A stretch of DNA of 64,000 bases, from the NCBI GenBank assembly GCA_964496695.1, contig CAZCBE010000019.1:11315-75314 (forward strand). The letters are read 5' to 3'. The notes below the pieces were generated by a model. The model worked only from the letters and a program-made list of their open reading frames with translations, was not told the DNA's origin and ran no database searches. Origin of the DNA: SXTU01 sp964496695. GTDB taxonomy: Bacteria; Verrucomicrobiota; Verrucomicrobiia; Limisphaerales; SXTU01. Below, piece by piece: positions 33,501 to 39,935 of this stretch. The position numbers and the translations under genes are program-made. The first letter of the stretch is position 1, and each line of letters opens with the position of its first letter.

Positions 33501-33912
33501 CAACGCCCCCATTGGACGTGCACTGGCCCTGGCCGTCTGGACGGGCACTGAGATGGTGGTCTGGGGCGGCTACCTCGGCGTCACCAACAGCAACACCGGC
33601 GGGCGCTACAATCCCACGACGGACACTTGGACCCCCTTCGACACCGGCCAATACACCTGGTCGCAGGAAGCCACGGCTGTCTGGACCGGCTCGAAGGTGA
33701 TCTGGGCTGGCGGCTGTGATAATGTCGGCCTGGTCAACCGCTCGGGCAAAGGCGGCATCACCTACGACCCCGTCACCGGCATCGTCGGCACGCTGCCCGT
33801 CGCGCCCATCCAGCAGCGCAACATGCTCTACGCCTGGACCGGCACCCAGCTCCTCACCTTTGGCTCATGGGAGGATGCCCTCGACCGCACCGTGCTCTCC
33901 TACCAGCCCTGA
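30526..33912 (+). CDS. Exported tail-fibre-like protein with two seven-blade WTG/Kelch propellers
   Basis: 1,128 residues from the ATG at 30526, 3 bp after the previous stop. The N-terminal 89 residues are mostly encoded by a type A repeat; an ATG inside that repeat (30793) gives a compact signal peptide MGAREKHFARARLLASLVAV and is a serious alternative start. Then come the shared beta domain (GKLTFQGHLTDATGVPLG), a stalk with ATTLAGDGSGLTSVAV and TITGAKFATNTIGTTQLAPN, both reminiscent of phage tail-fibre stalks, and two propellers that each begin RATKDTPNAP and have seven WTG blades. The duplicated propeller is unique among the four paralogs. Confidence 0.82.
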   Translation: MDSANFYRLMETPFLSAPRSRRREEAAAVARAAATRTPSLAPTGGEGRVRGRAACAVSVTDEDSAWRPLSPLLAGTAAAPAPSPRPSPPMGAREKHFARARLLASLVAVWSAFTLSASAADQYPPGKLTFQGHLTDATGVPLGQTATTNAQVEFRLWRSAAGTAPADLVWAEKQTVKVTRGFFNTLLGGGAATGVSGEFFTNNLAGLFLGPDASDRYLGVTVVGQGNEIAPRIQFFSSPFAHLARSTATLLNESGQPVLATAPGAVGVNLGGAAPGATLDVGGTVKATTLAGDGSGLTSVAVAAANVTGTFDASRIADGTITGAKFATNTIGTTQLAPNAVTAAKLSPDAALAVAGLAGGVGNGGVIISSNKVDAVLHNMGYVNIGRASFEGPKWTVRATKDTPNAPVGRVNSIGSTDHRASATIWTGSKWIMYSGDAIIGGYATDGGIFDPALNSWTPISTVGAPTPRNEIQFIWTGTKGLFWGGHDGNPYADGRIYDPVANTWSPMGTVNEPQARNRHRSVWTGTELFVWGGELVNNINNNPNNGGLYSLATNGWRAIAAAPIAGRRDYNCFWTGSEVLVWAGVAAGVYKNDGAFYNPASNTWRLMSTVNAPAPREAGGAVWTGKEFIVWGGNLSGAGSDGGRYDVATDTWIPFNAPNLSPIYEGAAFWSGSKVYYVQGRFSGALVNDHGGGFYSGFSYDPSNNKWEYLPHAPLTQTWMPHAWTGTELLTFACYPADGNDRTVLSFKPESETYFYAKTTPPSDNWVIRATKDTPNAPLPRIIAYDGTPQRSVWTGSKWLIWGLDALPLSSGTLLNSGSMFDPATDSWQMISPTNAPVARSAFSVIWTGSKAIYWGGFSTTNSFLADGKAFDPAANTWANVSATGAPSGRNRHTAVWTGTEMIVWGGVVNTTQTVTNNGARYNPTTDTWTTMAAPPAGFTNRCDHVAIWTGTEMLVWGGSTNSNINLATAATNNGARYNPTSNTWTPMSSVNAPIGRALALAVWTGTEMVVWGGYLGVTNSNTGGRYNPTTDTWTPFDTGQYTWSQEATAVWTGSKVIWAGGCDNVGLVNRSGKGGITYDPVTGIVGTLPVAPIQQRNMLYAWTGTQLLTFGSWEDALDRTVLSYQP
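30638..30810. repeat. Type A inverted-repeat element in the signal-peptide region
   Basis: Left arm about 30638-30680 (CCCTCGCCCCCACCGGGGGA) and right arm 30766-30810 (CTCTCCCCCGATGGGGGCGA) are inverted copies over about 43 bp with a few mismatches. The right arm contains an in-frame ATG (30793). Confidence 0.85.
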
Positions 33913-33918
33913 CGCGCC

Positions 33919-36288
33919 ATGAACTTCCCCGCACCCCGCACGCACATGAAACGCACCTTCACAGAATTGAGCGCGTCGCCCGCCGTCTTTGCCTTCTCCC
34001 TTCGCGGAGCGAGGGGAGAAGGTGGCCGGTTCGTCCGCCGTAGCCTCGGCGAAGGTGGAAGGCCGGATGAGGGGTGTGGCCACTTGCGCCGTCGCACGGA
34101 ACCCCTCACCCCAGCCCTCTCCCCTCATCCGATGAAGGGAGAGGGAGAGGAGTTGCTGCAATCGTCCGCGTCTTGGACTGCGGTGGCAGAGCGCAGCGGC
34201 GACACCGCTTTGGCTTCCCGCGGAGCGGAACGCGCCGTGAAGGGGACACTCTTGTCCCCTTTGCCGGATCGTAAAGTGTTGGCCGCACTCAAAAGGGGAC
34301 AGGAGTGTCCCCTTCACGGTGCCTTTGCCCTCTTCGCCGCGCTCGTCTTCGCTTTCACCTCTCCCGCCTCCGCCGCTGATGCCGTCCCGCCCGGCAAGCT
34401 GGCCTTCCAAGGCTTCCTCACCGACGCCAGCGGCCAGCCGCTCGGGGTTCCGAATCCCGTCAAGCCCGTCCTCACCTTTCGCATCTATCGCAATGCCACC
34501 GGCACCGCCCCCGCCGACATCGTCTGGTCCGAGTCGCAGACCGTCGTCGTGGACCAGGGTCAATACACCGCGCTGCTCGGCAATGGCGCGGCGGTCGGCA
34601 CCGAGCCGAACACCAACCACCTCGCCACGGTCTTCACGGGCGCGGATGCCTCGGACCGTTTCCTTGGTGTGACGGTTGCAGGCCAGAGCGAGATCCGCCC
34701 GCGCATCCAGTTCTTCGCGTCACCCTTTGCGCAGTTCAGCGGCTCGGCCACGATGCTCGTGAGTGCCGGCGGCAATTCGCTCCTCACCACCGCTGGCAAC
34801 AGCGTGGGCGTGAACCTCACCAACGCCCCGTCCACCGCGCTTGAAGTCGGCGGCAGCCTCAAGGCCACGACCTTCGTGGGCAGCGGCGCGCAGTTGACCG
34901 GGGTTTCCGTCTCCGCCGCGCGCGTCACCGGCACGCTCACCGCCGCGCAGATCACCGACGGCACGCTGACGGGTGCGAAGGTGCCGGACAGCTCCATTGG
35001 CGTCGCCCAGCTCACGGACGGCACGGTCGGCCCCGGTGCGCTGAACACGAACACCGTGGCCGCGCTGGCTGCGCAGATCGGCGGCGTGGGTTCGGGGGCC
35101 ATTATCGTCTCCACCAACGCGAACAATGCCACGCTCGCCGCGCTGGGCTTTGTGAACCTCGGCCCGGCCACGCTGGACGGGGAGAGCTGGACCATCAAGG
35201 CCTTCAACGGCGCGCCCAATGCGCCCAGCCCGCGTCAGGCTTTCACCGCAAGCAGCGACATCGGGTTTCGAATGTCCGCTTGGACGGGGAGCAAGTGGAT
35301 TGTCTGGGGTGGGAACGCTTGGGGAGGCGGGGTGCTGGGCAACGGGGCCATCTTCGACCCAGCGCTCGGCACATGGACGCCGATGTCGAGCGTCAATGCA
35401 CCGTCGGCGCGGAAGGATTTTCAGACGGCTTGGACTGGCACAAGGTTCCTCATCTGGGGCGGCACCACTGGCAACTCCATCGGCGACGGCCGGCTTTATG
35501 ACCCGGCCACGGACAAGTGGACGACCATGGCGGGTCCAGGACGGCCGGGCTACACCACGAACCGGACTGATTTTACGGGCGTCTGGACGGGCACCGAGTT
35601 CATCGTCTGGGGCGGGCAGTCCGGCGGCATCTATTGGGACGACGGGGCGATCTACAATCCCGATACGGACACCTGGCGGGCGATGGCCCCCAGTCCCTTG
35701 GCCGGTCGGCATCTTCACTCGGCCGTCTGGACGGGCACGGAAATGATCATTCAGAACGGCAGTTCCTCGGTTTATTACGACGACGGTGCCCGCTACAACC
35801 CCGCGACCGACACTTGGACGCCCATGCCCTTCAACCCGATGGGCAAGTCGAGGAGCTGCGGTGCCGTGTGGACCGGCACGGAGATGATCATCTACGGTGG
35901 CTTCGACGGCGGCAACGTGCATGGGGGCGCGCGCTACAACCCGGTCAGCAACACTTGGAAGCAGATCAGCCCCGGCTTCGGCACGCTCTCCGCGCGTTAT
36001 CGTCCGCTTGTCGCGTGGACCGGTCACGAGATGATCATCTACGGCGGCGGCAATACCGTCAGCGGCCTCAATGATGGCGTGCGCTACAACCCGGCGACGG
36101 ACACGTGGGTGACCTTGGGCGATGGGTTCAATTTCATCGCCGCCGGTGCGAACGTCCGGCTGCACGACGGTTTTTACACCTGGACCGGCAGCGAGTTCCT
36201 GTGGTTGGGCTTTTGGAACGACGGCGGCAACAACGCGGTCTATTCCTACCGCCCGCCCCGCGCCGCCTACCTCTACGCCAAGCCGTGA
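33919..36288 (+). CDS. Exported tail-fibre-like protein with one seven-blade WTG/Kelch propeller
   Basis: 789 residues, start 6 bp after the previous stop. The N-terminal piece MKRTFTELSASPAVFAFS is separated from the hydrophobic core GAFALFAALVFAFTSPASAA by about 110 residues encoded by a type A variant and a truncated type B repeat. After the signal come the family beta domain (GKLAFQGFLTDASGQPLG), the stalk (LKATTFVGSGAQLTGVSVSA, QITDGTLTGAKVPDSSIGVA) and a seven-blade propeller (SAWTGSKWIVWGGN to YTWTGSEFLWLG). A GTG at 34276 inside the repeat would also give a plausible short signal peptide. Same architecture as its two neighbours. Confidence 0.82.
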   Translation: MNFPAPRTHMKRTFTELSASPAVFAFSLRGARGEGGRFVRRSLGEGGRPDEGCGHLRRRTEPLTPALSPHPMKGEGEELLQSSASWTAVAERSGDTALASRGAERAVKGTLLSPLPDRKVLAALKRGQECPLHGAFALFAALVFAFTSPASAADAVPPGKLAFQGFLTDASGQPLGVPNPVKPVLTFRIYRNATGTAPADIVWSESQTVVVDQGQYTALLGNGAAVGTEPNTNHLATVFTGADASDRFLGVTVAGQSEIRPRIQFFASPFAQFSGSATMLVSAGGNSLLTTAGNSVGVNLTNAPSTALEVGGSLKATTFVGSGAQLTGVSVSAARVTGTLTAAQITDGTLTGAKVPDSSIGVAQLTDGTVGPGALNTNTVAALAAQIGGVGSGAIIVSTNANNATLAALGFVNLGPATLDGESWTIKAFNGAPNAPSPRQAFTASSDIGFRMSAWTGSKWIVWGGNAWGGGVLGNGAIFDPALGTWTPMSSVNAPSARKDFQTAWTGTRFLIWGGTTGNSIGDGRLYDPATDKWTTMAGPGRPGYTTNRTDFTGVWTGTEFIVWGGQSGGIYWDDGAIYNPDTDTWRAMAPSPLAGRHLHSAVWTGTEMIIQNGSSSVYYDDGARYNPATDTWTPMPFNPMGKSRSCGAVWTGTEMIIYGGFDGGNVHGGARYNPVSNTWKQISPGFGTLSARYRPLVAWTGHEMIIYGGGNTVSGLNDGVRYNPATDTWVTLGDGFNFIAAGANVRLHDGFYTWTGSEFLWLGFWNDGGNNAVYSYRPPRAAYLYAKP
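33993..34150. repeat. Type A variant repeat with a nested insertion
   Basis: Left CTTCTCCCTTCGCGGAGCGA and right CTCATCCGATGAAGGGAGAG arms are related to type A. Between them lies CGTAGCCTCGGCGAAGGTGG, a separate short repeat of a kind seen in other genomes (reverse-strand FAEATAD). In frame in the host gene. Confidence 0.65.
34169..34319. repeat. Type B element, truncated copy
   Basis: Starts with the type B end CGTCTTGGACTGCGG and carries the inner 23-bp inverted repeat (34237-34259 and 34295-34317, 22 of 23 matching), but lacks the right terminal repeat present in the other two copies. Confidence 0.8.
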
Positions 36289-36302
36289 ACTTTCAACCGC
36301 GC

Positions 36303-38528
36303 ATGAACATGAAACACGAATTCACCTCGCCCCGGGTCCGCGCGACGCCGTCTTGGACTGCGGTGGCAGAGCGCAGCGGCGACACCGCTTTGGCCTCCCG
36401 CGGAGCGGAATACGCCGTGAAGGGGACACTCTTGTCCCCTAGGCCACAGCGTTTCCAGGCTGCTTATCGGGGACAGGAGTGTCCCCCTCACGCCCGCTCC
36501 GCGGGACTGAAAAGCGGCGTGGCGCTGCTCTTCCCGCCGCAGTCCAAGACGTGCGCCGCCTTCGCCGCGCTCCTCACCGCGTTGCTCGCCCTCACCCTCC
36601 CTGCCTTCGCCGCCGATTCTCTTCCTCCTGGCCGCATCAGCTACCAGGGCTTCCTCACGGATTCCACGGGCCTGCCGGTCGGGCTGTCCGCGCCGCTCAC
36701 GGCCCCGGTCACCTTCCGCATCTACCGCAGCGCGGGCGGCACGACCGCCGCCGACGTGGTCTGGGCCGAGACGCAGAACGTGGTCATTGACCGCGGCCAT
36801 TACAGCGTGGTGCTGGGCAGCGGCAGCGCGACGGGCCAGCCCGCGGATGCCGGGAAGTTCACGAACAACCTCACCCGCGTCTTCCTTGGCTCGGATGTCT
36901 CCGAGCGCTACCTCGGGGTGCGCTTGGGCGGCGGGGCCGAACTCTCGCCCCGCGTGCAGTTCATGGCCCAGCCGTATGTGCATAGCAGCCGCGCGGCGAC
37001 GGGCGTGGTGGACCCGAACGGCAACTTGATCATGGCGGTGTCGCCGGGCGGACTTGGGATCAATCTGACCAACGCCGCCACCGCGACGCTGGACGTGCGG
37101 GGCACGGTGCGGGGCACGGCCTTTCAAGGCAACGGCGCGGGCATCACGAACGTGACGACGACGCTGGCGAACCTGACGGGCACGCTGACCGGGGCACAGA
37201 TCGCAGACGGCGCGGTGACGGTGGCGAAGCTGGTGGCGGGCACGGTGCCGGGCAGCGCGCTGGCGGACGGCTCGGTGGACAGCACGCGGCTGGCGGCGGA
37301 TGCGGTGAACTTGATCCTGAGCCAGGCCGGCGGCGTGGGCGCGGGCGGCGGGGTCTTCTCGCAAAGCCCGACAAACACGGCGCTTACGGGCTTGGGCTTC
37401 GTGAACATCGGCAAGCGCGTCATCGGCGGCGACCGGTGGGTGGTGAAGGCGACAGAGGTTACGCCCAATGCGCCACAGGCGCGGATGTATCGCTACGGCA
37501 GCACGGACATGCGCCTGCAGCGGACCTGCTGGACCGGCACGAAATGGATCGTCTGGGGCGGGGTGAACGCCAACGCGTCGGCTTACCTCGGCGACGGGGC
37601 GGTCTTCGATCCGGTTTTGAACTCGTGGACGCCGATGTCAACCAGTGGCGCGCCGAGCGCGCGCGATGAGTTTCAAACCATCTGGGTGGGCGACCGGATG
37701 TGGCTGTATGGCGGATTCAACGGAGGCTATCTGGGGGATGGTTTCTTTTACGACCCCGCCACGGATCAGTGGACCGGCATCAACACCGCCAATGGTCTCG
37801 GCCCGCGACACCGCTTCAGCGCCTGCTGGACCGGCACGGAAATCATTGCATTTGGGGGTGCCAAACCCGGTGTTTGGGTCAACACCGGTGCCCGCTACAA
37901 CCCGGCGACGGACTCCTGGCGCAGCATGGCATCCAATCCGCAGCGCAGCGGCTTTGGCGACCAGTGCTTCGCGTGGACCGGCACGGAGATGATCATCGCC
38001 GGCGGCCACAACACGGCGGACTCCACCGCCGGCATCAACAAGGCCGCGCGCTACAATCCGGTGCTGGACAACTGGACCCCGATGCCGGATATCCCGTTCA
38101 GCTTCGCCCAGTCGAGTTCCGCATGGACCGGCACGGAGTATCTCTACGGCTTCGGCCACGGCAGCTCGGACATGCGGTATGCCCGCTACAACCCGGTGTC
38201 CAACACCTGGAGCGCCATCCAGACCGCCAAGCCTGGACTGCCAAACGACGGCACCGGCAAGGTGTATCATCAGGCCGTCTGGACCGGGACCGAGTGGATC
38301 ATTTCCGGTGGACAGGACGGTGCCAACAACCGGGCGGAAGGTGCCCGGTTTAATCCGCTCACCGGGCGGTGGAACAGAATCCCGGATGTCCCGCACACGA
38401 CTACCTACATGCCCTTCACCTGGACTGGCAAGGAGATGCTCAGTTTCGCTGACTGGGTCAACGACAGTGACGTGAGCGTCATCAGCTACCAGCCGCCCAT
38501 TGAGGCTTACCAATACGTGAAGCAATGA
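36303..38528 (+). CDS. Exported tail-fibre-like protein with one seven-blade WTG/Kelch propeller
   Basis: 741 residues from the ATG at 36303 (another ATG at 36309). The leader MNMKHEFTSPRVRATP is parted from the signal core AAFAALLTALLALTLPAFAA by a complete type B repeat encoding about 67 residues. The mature protein has the family beta domain (GRISYQGFLTDSTGLPVG), a stalk (RGTAFQGNGAGITNVTTTLA, QIADGAVTVAKLVAGTVPGS) and a seven-blade propeller (TCWTGTKWIVWGGV to FTWTGKEMLSFA). Its last codons overlap the next start (ATGA). Third of three closely related tandem genes. Confidence 0.82.
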   Translation: MNMKHEFTSPRVRATPSWTAVAERSGDTALASRGAEYAVKGTLLSPRPQRFQAAYRGQECPPHARSAGLKSGVALLFPPQSKTCAAFAALLTALLALTLPAFAADSLPPGRISYQGFLTDSTGLPVGLSAPLTAPVTFRIYRSAGGTTAADVVWAETQNVVIDRGHYSVVLGSGSATGQPADAGKFTNNLTRVFLGSDVSERYLGVRLGGGAELSPRVQFMAQPYVHSSRAATGVVDPNGNLIMAVSPGGLGINLTNAATATLDVRGTVRGTAFQGNGAGITNVTTTLANLTGTLTGAQIADGAVTVAKLVAGTVPGSALADGSVDSTRLAADAVNLILSQAGGVGAGGGVFSQSPTNTALTGLGFVNIGKRVIGGDRWVVKATEVTPNAPQARMYRYGSTDMRLQRTCWTGTKWIVWGGVNANASAYLGDGAVFDPVLNSWTPMSTSGAPSARDEFQTIWVGDRMWLYGGFNGGYLGDGFFYDPATDQWTGINTANGLGPRHRFSACWTGTEIIAFGGAKPGVWVNTGARYNPATDSWRSMASNPQRSGFGDQCFAWTGTEMIIAGGHNTADSTAGINKAARYNPVLDNWTPMPDIPFSFAQSSSAWTGTEYLYGFGHGSSDMRYARYNPVSNTWSAIQTAKPGLPNDGTGKVYHQAVWTGTEWIISGGQDGANNRAEGARFNPLTGRWNRIPDVPHTTTYMPFTWTGKEMLSFADWVNDSDVSVISYQPPIEAYQYVKQ
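36349..36551. repeat. Type B element, complete copy (203 bp)
   Basis: Outer terminal inverted repeats begin CGTCTTGGACTGCGG at 36349 and end with the complement at 36551, with similarity over about 43 bp. An inner inverted repeat of 23 bp (36417-36439 and 36469-36491) matches at 21 positions. The same length and layout occur at 38766-38968. Confidence 0.85.
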
Positions 38529-39784
38529 GCCACGCGGCTGACAACATAAACGCGACGCGCTTTCCCACCCTCGCCCCCACCGGGGGAGAGGGCAGGGTGA
38601 GGGGGCGGGCCGCTTGCGCCGAGACGGCAACGGGTGCAAAAGCGGCTGAACGGTTGCACCTGCGATCGGGGCTGACTGGAGCTGCGGTTGCCCTTGCCCC
38701 CTCACCCCGGCCCTCTCCCCCGATGGGGGCGAGGGAGAAGAGCGATGCGTTCGTTCGCCAAAGCGCCTCTTGGACTGCGGTGGCAGAGCGCAGCGACGAC
38801 ACCGCTTCGGCCTCCTGCGGAGTGGAAAACTCGGTGAAGGGAACACTCTTGTCTCCTATACCGCAGCGTTTCCAGGCTGCTTATCGGGGACAGGAGTGTC
38901 CCCCTCACGCCCGTTCCACGGGACGGAAAAGCGGCGTCGCGCTCCGCTTGCCGCCGCAGTCCAAGACGCGCATCGCCTTCGTTGCGTTGGCTGCTTCGTT
39001 GCTCGCTTTCGCCCTCCCCGCCTTCGCCGCGTCCGTCGGTGAGCTGATTGACGACCGCCTGGCCGTCGAGCGGGTCTATTACGCGAAGCAGGTCGGTGCG
39101 AAGATTCCTTTCGAGCAGGCCGTGTCACGGTCCGTCATCGAGCGCCGTGTGCAGCAGGAACTGCTCAAGGAGCGCGTGCTGAAGCAGGTCTATCGGCTCG
39201 ACATCACGCCCAAGCTCGTCGCGGAGGAAGTCGCGCGCATCGAGCGTTCCACGATGGCGGGGGACATGCTCGCGCAGATCAAGCTGTCACTGAACAACAA
39301 CCCCGAGCGCTTCGCGCGTTCGGTGGCCAAGCCGCTGGTGGTGGATCGTGTGCTGCGTGCGCGCTTCGAGGCGGATGCCGCCGCGCAGAACGGTCAGCGG
39401 CAGACGGCGGAATCCCTGCGCGCCCTGTTGCTCGCCGCGAAGCCCGGGGAACGCGCCGCCCTGCTCAAGGCCCGCCCCGAGGTGCGCGAGGTGAAATGGC
39501 AGTTCGGCGCGAAGCCCAAGACGGACCTCGCCTCCGCGCGACCGGCTCTGGAGCCGGGCCTGCCCAAGCAGTATTTCACCGACCTGCCCGCCGAGATGCA
39601 AAAGGTGCTCGACGCCCAGCTCCGCCAGCCCGGCGACGTGAGCGCGGTGTTCGGCTCGGATCAGAACTTTGCCCTTTACCTCGCCACGAGCCGCACCGCC
39701 GAGGCGTTGACCGCGCAGGCCGTGGAGATTTCGCGCCTGAGTTTTGAAGACTGGCTGACCGCACAGGCCCGCACGAACCCGTGA
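38525..39784 (+). CDS. Exported SurA-like chaperone protein with two repeats before its signal peptide
   Basis: 419 residues, start overlapping the previous stop (ATGA). About the first 147 residues are encoded by one type A and one complete type B element; an in-frame ATG at 38723 lies inside type A. The signal core is RIAFVALAASLLAFALPAFA. The mature part (ASVGELIDDRLAVERVYYAK...) is helical with Arg/Glu-rich segments (SVIERRVQQELLKERVLKQV) and resembles the N-terminal chaperone domain of SurA/PpiD-type proteins; the parvulin isomerase domain is not evident. In a cluster of exported beta proteins, a periplasmic holdase for the giant products or the barrel is a reasonable guess. Confidence 0.6.
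   Translation: MSHAADNINATRFPTLAPTGGEGRVRGRAACAETATGAKAAERLHLRSGLTGAAVALAPSPRPSPPMGAREKSDAFVRQSASWTAVAERSDDTASASCGVENSVKGTLLSPIPQRFQAAYRGQECPPHARSTGRKSGVALRLPPQSKTRIAFVALAASLLAFALPAFAASVGELIDDRLAVERVYYAKQVGAKIPFEQAVSRSVIERRVQQELLKERVLKQVYRLDITPKLVAEEVARIERSTMAGDMLAQIKLSLNNNPERFARSVAKPLVVDRVLRARFEADAAAQNGQRQTAESLRALLLAAKPGERAALLKARPEVREVKWQFGAKPKTDLASARPALEPGLPKQYFTDLPAEMQKVLDAQLRQPGDVSAVFGSDQNFALYLATSRTAEALTAQAVEISRLSFEDWLTAQARTNP
38560..38740. repeat. Type A element in the SurA-like gene
   Basis: Arms match those at 30638-30810 nearly base for base: left CCCTCGCCCCCACCGGGGGA, right CTCTCCCCCGATGGGGGCGA. The middle differs between the copies. Confidence 0.85.
38766..38968. repeat. Type B element, complete copy in the SurA-like gene
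   Basis: 203 bp like the copy at 36349-36551, with outer ends CTTGGACTGCGG and complement, and the inner inverted repeat around GGGGACAGGAGTGTCCCC. Confidence 0.85.
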
Positions 39785-39836
39785 CACTGATGAAGACTTT
39801 TAACGCAAAGACGCAAAGACGCGAAGGCGTCGAGTC

Positions 39837-39904
39837 GCGAATTCCGCGAATGGACGCGCATGGGGACGCCGCCTTTGGAATTCGTGCTGATTCGCGGAAT
39901 TCGC
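39837..39904. repeat. Inverted repeat upstream of the 2,940-residue gene
   Basis: GCGAATTCCGCGAAT (39837-39851) is perfectly inverted at 39890-39904. It lies in the 151-bp gap before the giant gene, after a run of AACGCAAAGACGCAAAGACG. It could interrupt transcription or be another dispersed palindrome. Confidence 0.75.
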
Positions 39905-39935
39905 GTCCCTCCGACTTTTCTTGTTTCAAACCGTT

